Source of the DNA: Ruminococcaceae bacterium UBA2854
GTDB lineage: Bacteria > Bacillota > Clostridia > Oscillospirales > Acutalibacteraceae
Assembly: GCA_002350765.1 (NCBI GenBank)
Contig: DEFK01000024.1
Coordinates: 1-64,000, forward strand
Direction: 5' to 3'
Length of the DNA stretch: 64,000 bases
Of this stretch, positions 50,701 through 60,260 are shown one piece after another (within the stretch, counting starts at the first letter, position 1; each line of letters starts with the position of its first letter). The notes under the pieces are model-generated. The model searched no databases. It saw only the letters and a program-made list of their open reading frames with translations, and was not told the origin of the DNA. A program made the position numbers and the translations under genes.

Positions 50701-53019
50701 TTACTTAATTCTGTTTATCCTACAGCTGAGAGTATAAACTATATTATATACTACGACAGATACCGCCGCAAGTATAATTAAAAGCGTAAACGCAAACGGA
50801 TTAAGAGGAACAATATTCAATAATCCTCTGAACACGTTTATACAAAACGCAAGACCTACGGTAATAAATATGATTAAAGCGCATCTTAAAGCGTTAAGAG
50901 GTATAGACAGTCTGATTACCATCATAACGCCGACTAAAGACGTAAGTATAACCGCCATTGACGAAAATTGCTCGTAGCTGTAGTTATTACTAAAGAATAT
51001 TAACGTAAATATGTTAAGAACAACCATAAGCGACGCGGGCCATGCTCTTATAATTACATTCTTTATAAACTTACCCTGTATCCTGTTATGGTTAGGCTGT
51101 AGAGCCAGGACGAATGACGGGATACCGATTGTAAAAGCGCTTATAAGCGACATCTGTAAAGGCTGGAATGGATAGTTTATATTTACGATTACAAACGTCA
51201 GCGCCAGTATCATAGAGTAAATAGTCTTAACGATAAACAGAGAAGCGCTTCGCTGGATATTGTTTATAGAACGCCTGCCCTCGGCTACAACCTTCGGCAT
51301 AGAAGCGAAATCATCGTCAGCTAAAACAAGCTGAGAAATATTCTTCGCCGCGTCCGAGCCCGATGCTATAGCAACGCTGCAATCAGCTTCTTTAAGAGCT
51401 AAAACGTCGTTAACGCCGTCGCCTGTCATCGCGACAGTATGACCGTTTTTCTTTAACGCTTCTACAAATTTCTTTTTCTGCTGAGGCGTAACGCGTCCGA
51501 ATACGACGTTTTCCTCAATCGCTTTATCCAGTTCCTCGTCGGACGTGATTTTCGATACATCAACGGCGTTATGAGCGTCGGGTACTCCTACAGACTGAGC
51601 TATTCTCATAACGGTTTTATCATTATCGCCCGATATAATTTTAAGCTTTACGCCCTGGTCGTTAAAGAATTTTATAGTTTCGTCGGCGTTATCTCTTACT
51701 TTATCCTTAATAAGAATAAGCGCCAGCGGTTTAATATTTTCAGGTAAGGTTTCATTATCCTCGAATTCAGATTCGCTTACGCCTAATGAAATAACCCTCA
51801 GAGTATCGTCAATTTTAGAAATCTTATCGAATAATTCCTTTTCGGAATTATCATAAATACACTCCGCAGCTCCGATAATGTAGGATTTATTGTCGGACAG
51901 TCTTGCTCCCGACCACTTTTTCTCGGAGGAAAAAGGAATTACATCTTTAGCCTCAATAGCGCCGCAATCAATATAATCATTAATAGCGTTAATGGTAGAG
52001 TTATTGTCGATTGACGACTCTGCTAAGGATTTTAATATTTTATTTATGTATTCTTTATCATTATTAAAACAGTCGATTTCAACTACTTCGAGATCACCTG
52101 TAGTAATCGTACCTGTTTTATCAAGACACAATACATCAACTCTAGCGAGAGTTTCTATACAGAACAACTGCTGTACAAGCACATTCTGACGCGATAGTCT
52201 TATTACCGATACCGCGAGAACGGTACTTGTCAGAAGAATCAATCCTTCGGGTATCATTCCTATAAGCGCGGCTACAATAGTAATAATAGTTTTATTAAAC
52301 GCTTCGTGATTAAAACAATACTGATTTATAAACAGCGCTATCCCTACAGGGAAAATCGCTATTGTACAGAATCTTATTATTTTATTAAGCGTGTACATAA
52401 TTTCGGAATTAATCTTTTTATGATATGTAGCTTCCTGCTGGATTCTCGAAGCGTAGCTATTCTCGCCTACATTAATAACCTTTGCGTACACAGTGCCTGC
52501 TGATATAAAGCTTCCCGATAACAGCTTATCGCCTATATTCTTTTCAATACGGTCGCTCTCACCTGTCAGCAGGCTTTCGTTCACGAAACAGAATCCGTCA
52601 ATAATCTCACAGTCACAGGGAATTTGTAAACCTGATTTCAGAATTATTACGTCATCCTTTACGATTTCGTTCATATTGATATTTCGTATCTCGCCGTTTC
52701 TTACGACATCAATATTTGTAGACACAACTATAGAAAGCTTATCAACAGCTCTTTTGGAACGAATCTCCTGAACTATTCCGATAATAACATTACAAACTAC
52801 CACGCCGACAAAAAGCATATTTTTATACGAGCCGACTAAAAGCAATAACAGCAATAAAAATAAGTTTAAGAAGTTAAATAATGTTAATGTATTATCAGCG
52901 ATAATCCTTTTTATAGTTTTCGATTTAGAATCGCTTTCTTTATTAACAAGCCCTTCGCTTATTCTTTTTTCTACTTCATCGTCCGAAAGAGAAAGATTAA
53001 TAATGTTTTCGTTAAGCAT
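50701..53019 (-). CDS. P-type ATPase of the PEGL (CtpE-like) group
   Basis: 772 aa. Phosphorylation motif CLDKTGTITTGD (about 298), TGES loop (LLTGESDRIE), MTGDGVNDVLALK hinge and the PEGLILLTS sequence in the metal-coordinating helix. It lacks CPC and HMA domains, so it is not a heavy-metal pump; the PEGL helix is that of the CtpE group, implicated in calcium transport in mycobacteria. About ten membrane segments. Ion specificity here is unproven. Confidence 0.88.
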   Translation of the reverse strand: MLNENIINLSLSDDEVEKRISEGLVNKESDSKSKTIKRIIADNTLTLFNFLNLFLLLLLLLVGSYKNMLFVGVVVCNVIIGIVQEIRSKRAVDKLSIVVSTNIDVVRNGEIRNINMNEIVKDDVIILKSGLQIPCDCEIIDGFCFVNESLLTGESDRIEKNIGDKLLSGSFISAGTVYAKVINVGENSYASRIQQEATYHKKINSEIMYTLNKIIRFCTIAIFPVGIALFINQYCFNHEAFNKTIITIVAALIGMIPEGLILLTSTVLAVSVIRLSRQNVLVQQLFCIETLARVDVLCLDKTGTITTGDLEVVEIDCFNNDKEYINKILKSLAESSIDNNSTINAINDYIDCGAIEAKDVIPFSSEKKWSGARLSDNKSYIIGAAECIYDNSEKELFDKISKIDDTLRVISLGVSESEFEDNETLPENIKPLALILIKDKVRDNADETIKFFNDQGVKLKIISGDNDKTVMRIAQSVGVPDAHNAVDVSKITSDEELDKAIEENVVFGRVTPQQKKKFVEALKKNGHTVAMTGDGVNDVLALKEADCSVAIASGSDAAKNISQLVLADDDFASMPKVVAEGRRSINNIQRSASLFIVKTIYSMILALTFVIVNINYPFQPLQMSLISAFTIGIPSFVLALQPNHNRIQGKFIKNVIIRAWPASLMVVLNIFTLIFFSNNYSYEQFSSMAVILTSLVGVMMVIRLSIPLNALRCALIIFITVGLAFCINVFRGLLNIVPLNPFAFTLLIILAAVSVVVYNIVYTLSCRINRIK

Positions 53020-53194
53020 TTATTCAATTTCCTTTCCGTACTAATACATTTATTAAAATATATGGTAAATCCGTTTTATTTACTGTATTTTAAAAGCTAT
53101 TCATAACAAATATTTTTCTTGATTTCTTATTACCATAATATTATACACTATTTTTTCAAAAAATAATAGTACCAAATAAAAAGGAGGTGAACAA

Positions 53195-54199
53195 ATGTCA
53201 AAAAATGTAAAAAACAGAATTATGCCAACAATTCTTGTTATTATTTTTTCCGTATTAATTTGTATAATTCCGGTATCCGCGAAAACTAAAGAGGTAATTA
53301 TTGGCGGCGAGCCTTTCGGGTTAAAGCTATACTGCAAGGGTGTTATGATAACGAATTTCGAGAGTTTTATATCAGACGGAGTAAAAGTATGTCCCGCAAA
53401 GAAATCGGGACTTAGAATAAACGATATAATATTAAAAGCTGATAATAAGGAAGTAAATACTAACGAAAGGCTTATTAATATTATAAAAAACTCAAAGTGT
53501 AAACCTGTTAAACTAACGATATTAAGAAATAATAAAAACTTATGTATTGAAGTAAAACCAGCTCATAATTCTAAAAAGGAATATTATATTGGAGTTTGGG
53601 TTCGAGACAGCTGCGCGGGTATAGGAACAATAAGCTATTATAACCCCGATAATAAAACCTACGGAGCGCTTGGTCACGGAATATGCGATATAGATACGGG
53701 AGCGATAATGCCGAGCACTAAGGGTGATGTTTTAAAAGCGGATATTACCAATATAGAAAAGAGCAGTAACAATAATATAGGAAGTCTTTGCGGCTACTTT
53801 ACCGAAAAAGAAATCGGCGATATAAAAATAAACTCCCCTCTCGGACTTTACGGAAGTACAAAATGCGTTATAAAAAAACTCGGTAGAATAACAGTAGCCG
53901 AGAAGTCAAAATTAAAAAAAGGTAACGCGAAAATCCTGACTACAATTAACGGAACAGAGCCGAAATATTATAACGTCGAAATTACGGATATTTGTAATTA
54001 TTATAAGAATTCAAACCGAAATTTCGTGATAAAAATAACGGATAAAAGGCTTTTAAGTAAAACAGGCGGAATCGTTCAGGGTATGAGCGGAAGTCCGATT
54101 ATACAGGACAACAAATTCACGGGAGCGCTTACACATGTATTTTTAGAGGATTGCAAAAAGGGTTACTGTGTTTTAGCTGAGAATATGGTCAATAATTAA
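53195..54199 (+). CDS. spoIVB: SpoIVB serine peptidase (S55 family)
   Basis: 334 aa, shorter than the ~425 aa of B. subtilis. N-terminal signal anchor (about 9-28), PDZ domain (about 45-120), S55 peptidase with H161 in LGHGICD and the serine in GMSGSPI (298-300). In the forespore it is secreted to trigger SpoIVFA/SpoIVFB processing of pro-SigK. AGGAGG site. The spoIVB-spo0A pair is conserved in spore-formers. A clear SigG promoter was not found. Confidence 0.95.
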   Translation: MSKNVKNRIMPTILVIIFSVLICIIPVSAKTKEVIIGGEPFGLKLYCKGVMITNFESFISDGVKVCPAKKSGLRINDIILKADNKEVNTNERLINIIKNSKCKPVKLTILRNNKNLCIEVKPAHNSKKEYYIGVWVRDSCAGIGTISYYNPDNKTYGALGHGICDIDTGAIMPSTKGDVLKADITNIEKSSNNNIGSLCGYFTEKEIGDIKINSPLGLYGSTKCVIKKLGRITVAEKSKLKKGNAKILTTINGTEPKYYNVEITDICNYYKNSNRNFVIKITDKRLLSKTGGIVQGMSGSPIIQDNKFTGALTHVFLEDCKKGYCVLAENMVNN

Positions 54200-54228
54200 A
54201 CGTCCGCCTTCGGGCGGACTACATAAAA

Positions 54229-54275
54229 TGTCGATATATAGTGTCGTAATTAGAAATTTAATACAATATATTGTA
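54229..54275 (+). promoter_or_regulatory. 0A-box-like repeats and palindrome upstream of spo0A
   Basis: TGTCGAT (54229-54235) and TGTCGTA (54242-54248), 13 bp apart, resemble the TGTCGAA core of 0A boxes. A perfect 14-bp palindrome TACAATATATTGTA lies at 54262-54275. All are 60-105 bp upstream of the spo0A -35 box. Possible autoregulatory sites; AT-rich context makes chance a real alternative. Confidence 0.4.
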
Positions 54276-54334
54276 GTTTTATATAATATAATACACCTGC
54301 AAAAAATATTTTTAAAAAAGTTTTTTGGAAACTA

Positions 54335-54363
54335 TTGCCAATTTTGCCAACTTATGGTAGTAT
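54335..54363 (+). promoter_or_regulatory. Promoter of spo0A
   Basis: TTGCCA (54335-54340), 17 bp, TAGTAT (54358-54363). The -35 box is in a direct repeat TTGCCAA (54335-54341 and 54344-54350). No SigH-type sequence was recognised. Confidence 0.7.
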
Positions 54364-54399
54364 TAATTCGTAAAACAAAATCTTACGGAGGTAATTAAT

Positions 54400-55167
54400 A
54401 TGAATGATAGTTTAAAGGTGATTATTACAGAGGATAAAAATACGCTGTCCGCGGAGAATTTAAGCGTGTTCGAGGAGTATAATATCTCTCCCCTGTTTTG
54501 TACGAAGGATGGCGAGGAGCTTTTGTTAAAGATAATCAGCGAAGAGCCTGACGCTGTAATAATGGATTTATTTATGACAAGATTGGACGCGCTCGGAGTT
54601 ATGCGTGAGGTTAAGAAAAAGGATATTAATGAACCGCTTATGATTGTTGCGGCGTCGTTCTCAAGCGAAGCGTTGGAGAGGGAAATTATGAACGGAGGCG
54701 CGAGCTATTACGCCTTAAAGCCGTATAATTTAGACGCGATTTGCGAGGATATTGTAACTTTACTTGATAAATCTAAAGATAATTACAATTCAAGAAGATT
54801 CTTCGACGCTTTCGGTATCGAGGTTAAGGTAACTGAAATACTGCACGAGATCGGCGTACCGGCGCATATTAAGGGATATAACTATCTTAGAGATTCTATT
54901 ATAATGTCTATAGAAAATCCCGATATTATTAACGCTGTAACAAAGCAGCTTTATCCCGGGGTAGCGAAGAAGTACGAAACGACCTCATCGAGAGTAGAAA
55001 GAGCTATCCGCCACGCTATAGAGGTAGCCTGGGACAGAGGCGATGTAGATGTACTTAATTCTTATTTCGGTTATACAATACATAACGACAGAGGAAAGCC
55101 TACAAACAGCGAGTTTATCGCTATGATAGCTGATAAGCTCAGACTACAGATTAAAAACGCAAGCTAA
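54400..55167 (+). CDS. spo0A: Sporulation response regulator Spo0A
   Basis: 255 aa. Receiver domain 1-120 with acidic pair E11/D12, phospho-acceptor D56 (VIMDLFM) and K107 (ALKPY). The Spo0A-specific C-terminal DNA-binding domain follows (about 145-253, LYPGVAKKYETTSSRVERAIRHAIEVAW). The receiver is divergent: the usual Thr/Ser at the end of beta-4 seems to be Ala85 (next to Ser86). Master regulator of sporulation entry. GGAGG site before ATG; terminated by the hairpin at 55184-55217. Confidence 0.95.
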   Translation: MNDSLKVIITEDKNTLSAENLSVFEEYNISPLFCTKDGEELLLKIISEEPDAVIMDLFMTRLDALGVMREVKKKDINEPLMIVAASFSSEALEREIMNGGASYYALKPYNLDAICEDIVTLLDKSKDNYNSRRFFDAFGIEVKVTEILHEIGVPAHIKGYNYLRDSIIMSIENPDIINAVTKQLYPGVAKKYETTSSRVERAIRHAIEVAWDRGDVDVLNSYFGYTIHNDRGKPTNSEFIAMIADKLRLQIKNAS

Positions 55168-55183
55168 TCTGCCTTATATATTT

Positions 55184-55217
55184 AAAGAACCCGCTCTTTA
55201 ATTAGGACGGGTTCTTT
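55184..55217 (+). terminator. Terminator after spo0A
   Basis: 10-bp stem AAAGAACCCG / CGGGTTCTTT with a 14-nt loop; tail is T-rich but interrupted (ACTTATTCT). Its 3' arm overlaps the -35 box of the copA promoter. Confidence 0.7.
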
Positions 55218-55243
55218 ACTTATTCTATTATTTATGATAAAAT
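55215..55243 (+). promoter_or_regulatory. Candidate promoter of copA
   Basis: TTTACT, 17 bp, TAAAAT, 25 bp before the ATG. No CsoR or CopY-type operator was recognised. Confidence 0.5.
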
Positions 55244-55267
55244 TTTTATGAAATAGGGTGAGTAATT

Positions 55268-57730
55268 ATGACAAAAGAAAAATTCAATATAACTGGAATG
55301 AGCTGTTCAGCATGTTCAGCGGCAGTACAAAGAGCTGTAAGTAAGCTCGACGGCGTACAAACAGCCGACGTCAATCTGCTTACAAATTCTATGGAAGCGG
55401 AATATGACGAAACTAAGCTTAATAATAAAGCCATAATCAGCGCTGTTAAAAAAGCGGGTTATGGCGCGAGCTTGTATGTCCGAAACGACGAACAGTATAA
55501 CGATAACAGCAATGCGGTTAAAAAGAGATTGATACTTTCTATCATATTCTTAATACCGCTTATGTTCGTTTCAATGAGCCATATGGTAGGTATTCATATT
55601 TCATTATTAGAAAATATGACTATACTTGGAATAGCTGAACTTATATTCTTAATTCCAATTTTAATTCTTAATAGGAAATATTTTATCGGAGGTTTCAAAT
55701 CTCTGTTTAAGCTTCACCCTAATATGGACGCGCTTATAGCGCTGGGCGCGAGCGTTTCGATACTGTACAGCCTTTATGTTTTTTCTGTTACATTAAATAT
55801 GAGCGTTATGGAAGCGGGAAAACACGCTTTACATTATTATTTTGAGTCGGCGGGAATGATACTTACCTTTATTACGATCGGCAAATATCTCGAAAGTAAA
55901 AGCAAAAGTAAGACTTCCTCCGCTATCAGCAAGCTTGTTAAGCTTACACCTAAAACCGCTATTATTGAAAAAGACGGTAAGGAATTAGAAACAGCGACAA
56001 GCGAGATAATAAGCGGAGATACAGTTATTATAAAAAACGGAATGTCTATACCTGTTGACGGTGAAATTATAAGCGGAAGCTGTAGTATTGACGAAAGCGC
56101 CATAACAGGCGAAAGTATTCCCGTAGATAAAACAGTCGGCGCCGAGGTCACGGGCGGTACTGTTGTTACCTCGGGATATATAAAGATTAAAGCAACTAAT
56201 ACAGGCGAAAATACTACGCTTTCTAAAATTATAAAGCTCGTAGAGAACGCTACAACCTCAAAAGCGCCTATAGCGAGAATCGCCGATAAGGTTGCGGGAG
56301 TATTCGTACCCGCGGTAATAGCTATAGCGGTTATCACTACTATAATATGGCTTTTAGTTGGTCAGGATGTCGGGAAATCGATCTCGTTCGGAATAGCTGT
56401 GCTTGTTATATCCTGTCCGTGCGCGCTAGGTCTCGCTACTCCTACGGCTATTATGGTCGGTACTGGTAAGGCCGCTCAATACGGAATTCTAATCAAATCA
56501 GCCGAAGCGCTTGAAACCGCTAATAAAGTAAAAACTGTTATTCTCGATAAAACCGGTACAATTACAAAAGGCGAGCCTAAGGTTACGGATATTATAGAAT
56601 ACTCGGATAACCTTATTCAAATCGCCTATTCGCTGGAAAATAATTCCGAGCATCCGCTTGCTAAGGCTGTTATAGAATACGCTAAGGAGAATAATATTAA
56701 GTTGTCAGAAGCTGAAGGCTTTAAATCATATACAGGCTTCGGAATATCCGCGGAAATCAATTCAAAAACATATTATTCAGGTAACTACAGCTTTATAAAA
56801 GAATTAGGGATTCCTTTCGATAATAATTCTATTACGGAATTATACAACAGCGGTAAAACTCCCTTGTTTTTCGCTGATGAAGAAAAGGTTATCGGAATAA
56901 TCGCCGTAGCGGATACTATAAAAGAGACAAGCGCCGAGGCTATAGAACAGCTAAGAGCGATAGAAGTCGAGTCAGTTATGCTTACGGGCGATAATAAACA
57001 GACAGCGAACTCAATCCAAAAAGCGGCGAAAATCAAAACGGCTTACGCCGGAGTATTACCTCAGCAAAAAGAGCAGATAGTTAGAAAATATCAGAAAACT
57101 GGAGTTACAGCGATGGTCGGCGACGGTATAAACGACTCCCCTGCCCTCGTAACGGCTGATGTCGGAATAGCTATCGGTGCGGGAACGGATATCGCGATCG
57201 ACTCGGCTGATATTGTCCTTATGAAAAGTGACTTAAAGGACGTTGTTACTACTATTCAGCTAAGCCGCGCAGTGCTCAGAAATATTAAAGAAAACCTGTT
57301 CTGGGCGTTTATTTACAATATAATATGTATTCCTCTTGCGGCGGGAGCTTTTTATAATCTCCTTGGCTGGCAGCTTGAGCCGATGTTCGGAACTATCGCT
57401 ATGAGTTTAAGCTCGATATGCGTAGTATCAAACGCGCTTAGGTTAAGAATGTTTAAGCCTAAGAATATACTTGTTGATAAAAACGAAATCACCGAGTATA
57501 AAACTATAGTTCCCGACATCAACGAAATAAATACAAAGGTCGTTAAAATCGAGGGTATGATGTGTGAGCATTGTGTCGCGAGGGTTAAAAACGCGCTGGA
57601 AAATATTAGCGATAAACCCGTTACCGTTACTCTAAGCGATAACAGCGCGGTTGTTGATGAGGCTTTAGATGATAAAGAAATAAAAGAAGCTATTACTAAA
57701 GCGGGATATAAAGTTATAGAAATCCATTAA
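55268..57730 (+). CDS. copA: Copper-exporting P1B-type ATPase with HMA domains at both ends
   Basis: 820 aa. N-terminal HMA domain with CSAC (C13, C16), eight membrane segments, CPC in helix 6 (383-385), phosphorylation D427 (DKTGT), SEHPLAK histidine and GDGINDSPAL. A second HMA domain with CEHC (C766, C769) is fused at the C-terminus, like an attached CopZ chaperone. The CPC motif and intact NMNLL-type N/M residues fit Cu(I) export. Stands alone between spo0A and purD. Confidence 0.93.
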   Translation: MTKEKFNITGMSCSACSAAVQRAVSKLDGVQTADVNLLTNSMEAEYDETKLNNKAIISAVKKAGYGASLYVRNDEQYNDNSNAVKKRLILSIIFLIPLMFVSMSHMVGIHISLLENMTILGIAELIFLIPILILNRKYFIGGFKSLFKLHPNMDALIALGASVSILYSLYVFSVTLNMSVMEAGKHALHYYFESAGMILTFITIGKYLESKSKSKTSSAISKLVKLTPKTAIIEKDGKELETATSEIISGDTVIIKNGMSIPVDGEIISGSCSIDESAITGESIPVDKTVGAEVTGGTVVTSGYIKIKATNTGENTTLSKIIKLVENATTSKAPIARIADKVAGVFVPAVIAIAVITTIIWLLVGQDVGKSISFGIAVLVISCPCALGLATPTAIMVGTGKAAQYGILIKSAEALETANKVKTVILDKTGTITKGEPKVTDIIEYSDNLIQIAYSLENNSEHPLAKAVIEYAKENNIKLSEAEGFKSYTGFGISAEINSKTYYSGNYSFIKELGIPFDNNSITELYNSGKTPLFFADEEKVIGIIAVADTIKETSAEAIEQLRAIEVESVMLTGDNKQTANSIQKAAKIKTAYAGVLPQQKEQIVRKYQKTGVTAMVGDGINDSPALVTADVGIAIGAGTDIAIDSADIVLMKSDLKDVVTTIQLSRAVLRNIKENLFWAFIYNIICIPLAAGAFYNLLGWQLEPMFGTIAMSLSSICVVSNALRLRMFKPKNILVDKNEITEYKTIVPDINEINTKVVKIEGMMCEHCVARVKNALENISDKPVTVTLSDNSAVVDEALDDKEIKEAITKAGYKVIEIH

Positions 57731-57763
57731 AAAATTCGGCTCGTTATTGAGCCGAATTTTTCT
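57728..57763 (+). terminator. Bidirectional terminator between copA and purD
   Basis: Stem AAAATTCGGCTC / GAGCCGAATTTTT with 6-nt loop; T-runs on both strands (TTTTTC on plus, TTTTTT on minus). Serves both convergent genes. Confidence 0.9.
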
Positions 57764-57772
57764 TATGTTTAA

Positions 57773-59038
57773 TTATTTAGTTCTTCCGATATCTGTACGG
57801 TAGTGGGCGTTTTCAAAGTCGATTTTCTTAACAGCTTTATACGCTTTGTCTAAAGCTTCGTCGAGAGTATCGGCTTTAGCTGTAACGCCGAGAACACGTC
57901 CGCCGTTAGTCAGCATTTTGTCGCCGTCGAGCTTAGTACCCGCGTGGTAAACAATCGCGCCGTCTACCCCGCCGTTTTCATCTAAGCCTTTAATCTCAAC
58001 GCCTTTTTTATACGAAAGCGGATAACCGCCGCTTGCCATTACTACGCAGGCTGTAGCGCCGTCGTACCACTCTATATCAACGTCGGAAAGCTTCTCGTCA
58101 ATAATAGCTTCGCAGATATCAACCAGATCGGTCTTTAATCTAGGAAGTACAACCTGAGCCTCGGGATCGCCGAAACGGGCGTTGTACTCGATAACCTTGG
58201 GGCCGTTCGGGGTAATCATAAGTCCGAAGTATAAGCAACCCTTAAAAGGTCTGCCCTCTTTAGCCATAGCTTCGATAGTAGGAACAAATATTGTATCGTA
58301 ACACTGTTTAGCTATTTCGTCCGTGTAATACGGGTTAGGACTAACTGTACCCATACCGCCCGTATTCAAGCCCTCATCATTATCGTAGGCTCTTTTATGG
58401 TCCTTAGAACTTACCATGGGCTTTACTACCTTACCGTCGGTAAACGCGAGTACGCTGACCTCGGGACCTGTTAAGAACTCCTCGATTACAATGTTATTGC
58501 CCGAGTCGCCGAACTTCTTATCCTCCATAATCGACTTAACCGCTTCTTTAGCGTCGTCGATTGTCTGAGCTATAATTACGCCCTTGCCGAGCGCTAAGCC
58601 GTCAGCCTTAACAACTACGGGAGTTGTGTTTTCGGACTCGATATATTCAATAGCCTTTTTAGGATCACTGAACACCTCGTACTTAGCTGTCGGAATACCG
58701 AACTTCTTCATAAGGTTTTTAGAGAAAACCTTGGAAGCCTCGATAACAGCCGCGTCGGCGTTAGGGCCGAAAGCTCTTACACCCGCCTTTTCCATAGCGT
58801 CCACCATACCTGCGGCGAGCGGATCGTCGGGTGCTACAAAAACGAGGTCTATAGCGTTATCCTTAGCGAACTTTACCATATTCTCGATATCCATAGCGCC
58901 GATATTAACGCACTCAGCGTCCTTAGCGATACCGCCGTTACCAGGAGCGCAGTAGAGTTTATCGCACTTAGGAGATTCTTTAAGTTTTTTAATTAAAGCG
59001 TGCTCACGTCCGCCTGAGCCTACCATTAAAATTTTCAT
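57773..59038 (-). CDS. purD: Phosphoribosylamine-glycine ligase
   Basis: 421 aa ATP-grasp enzyme, second step of purine synthesis. N-terminal MKILMVGSGGREHALIKKL, DGLALGKGV and the ATP-grasp NARFGDPEAQ motif. Last gene of the purine unit, ended by the terminator shared with copA. purE, purC, purL and purB are not in this window. Confidence 0.98.
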   Translation of the reverse strand: MKILMVGSGGREHALIKKLKESPKCDKLYCAPGNGGIAKDAECVNIGAMDIENMVKFAKDNAIDLVFVAPDDPLAAGMVDAMEKAGVRAFGPNADAAVIEASKVFSKNLMKKFGIPTAKYEVFSDPKKAIEYIESENTTPVVVKADGLALGKGVIIAQTIDDAKEAVKSIMEDKKFGDSGNNIVIEEFLTGPEVSVLAFTDGKVVKPMVSSKDHKRAYDNDEGLNTGGMGTVSPNPYYTDEIAKQCYDTIFVPTIEAMAKEGRPFKGCLYFGLMITPNGPKVIEYNARFGDPEAQVVLPRLKTDLVDICEAIIDEKLSDVDIEWYDGATACVVMASGGYPLSYKKGVEIKGLDENGGVDGAIVYHAGTKLDGDKMLTNGGRVLGVTAKADTLDEALDKAYKAVKKIDFENAHYRTDIGRTK

Positions 59039-59052
59039 ATTTTATCCTCGCA

Positions 59053-60231
59053 TTAATGATGGAATAAACGGATTCCTGTAAAGCACATTGTCATATTGTA
59101 CTTGTCGCAGGTTTCGATTACGTTATCGTCACGGATAGAACCGCCGGGTTGAGCAACGAACTCAACGCCTGATTTCTTAGCTCTCTCGATATTATCGCCG
59201 AACGGGAAGAATGCGTCCGAACCTAAGGCTACGCCTGAATTCTTAGCGATCCATTCCTTCTTTTCCTCGGCTGTAAGCGGCTCAGGTTTAACCTTAAAGA
59301 GATTCTGCCATGTACCGTCACGGAGAACATCCTCGTACTCATCGGAGATATATACGTCGATTGTATTATCTCTGTCAGGTCTGCGGATATTATCGACAAA
59401 CTGTAAACCTAAAACCTTTGGATGCTGACGAAGCCACCAGATATCAGCCTTGTTACCCGCAAGTCTTGTGCAGTGAACACGTGACTGCTGACCAGCGCCA
59501 ACGCCGATAGCCTGTCCGTCCTTAGCGTAGCAAACGGAGTTTGACTGTGTATATTTAAGAGTGATTAAAGCGATAATAAGGTCACGCTTAGCTTCCTCGG
59601 AGAACTCCTTATTAGCTGTTACGATTTCCTTAGTAATCATCTCTTCGTCAATTTTAAGCTCATTTCTGCCCTGCTCAAATGTGATACCGAAAACATCCTT
59701 ATGCTCAATCGGCTCGGGAACATAGTCGGGATCAATCTTAACTACGTTATAATTGCCTTTTCTCTTAGTTTTAAGAACCTCTAAAGCCTCGGGAGTATAG
59801 TCGGGAGCTATAACGCCGTCGGAAACCTCGCGCTGTAAGAGCTTAGCTGTCTGAACATCGCAGGTATCGGAAAGCGCTACCCAGTCGCCGTAGGACGACA
59901 TTCTGTCCGCGCCTCTTGCTTTAGCGTAAGCGCTCGCAATCGGAGAAAGCTCTAGATCATCTACAAAGTAGATTTTCTTAAGCGTGTCTGAAAGCTCTGT
60001 AGCGACAGCCGCGCCCGCGGGGCTTACGTGCTTAAATGAAGCGGCAGACGGTAAGCCTGTAGCTTCTTTAAGCTCTTTTACGAGCTGCCATGAATTAAAA
60101 GCGTCGAGAAAGTTAATGTAACCTGGTTTACCGTTAAGTACCTCAACAGGTAAATCCTTACCGTTGTTCATAAAGATTTTTGACGGTTTCTGATTAGGGT
60201 TACAACCGTATTTAAGTTCGAGTTCTGTCAT
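59053..60231 (-). CDS. purH: Stand-alone AICAR formyltransferase
   Basis: 392 aa. Contains only the AICAR transformylase part: KYGCNPNQKPSKIF, SAASFKHVSPAGAA with the catalytic KH, TLKYTQSNSV, GAGQQSRVHC and DAFFPFGDNIE, ending with CFTGIRLFHH. The MGS-like IMP cyclohydrolase domain of bifunctional PurH is missing; the next upstream gene supplies a different cyclohydrolase. It uses 10-formyl-THF to make FAICAR. GGAGG precedes ATG. Confidence 0.94.
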   Translation of the reverse strand: MTELELKYGCNPNQKPSKIFMNNGKDLPVEVLNGKPGYINFLDAFNSWQLVKELKEATGLPSAASFKHVSPAGAAVATELSDTLKKIYFVDDLELSPIASAYAKARGADRMSSYGDWVALSDTCDVQTAKLLQREVSDGVIAPDYTPEALEVLKTKRKGNYNVVKIDPDYVPEPIEHKDVFGITFEQGRNELKIDEEMITKEIVTANKEFSEEAKRDLIIALITLKYTQSNSVCYAKDGQAIGVGAGQQSRVHCTRLAGNKADIWWLRQHPKVLGLQFVDNIRRPDRDNTIDVYISDEYEDVLRDGTWQNLFKVKPEPLTAEEKKEWIAKNSGVALGSDAFFPFGDNIERAKKSGVEFVAQPGGSIRDDNVIETCDKYNMTMCFTGIRLFHH

Positions 60232-60260
60232 AATTAATCCTCCAATTACCTAAATATAAT

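Noticed and set aside
53101..53337. Minus-strand 78-codon ORF opposite the spoIVB start
   Set aside because: It overlaps the signal anchor and ribosome site of a well-supported gene, has hydrophobic low-complexity content and no recognisable motif.
54202..54219. Rho-independent terminator after spoIVB
   Set aside because: The GTCCGCC-TTCG-GGCGGAC hairpin is very stable but has no T-run after it on the plus strand; kept only as a structural element in the spo0A upstream finding.
55837..56337. Minus-strand 166-codon ORF within copA
   Set aside because: Complementary-strand shadow of membrane and actuator segments of copA; composition is typical of antisense reading (Val/Ile/Ser-rich).
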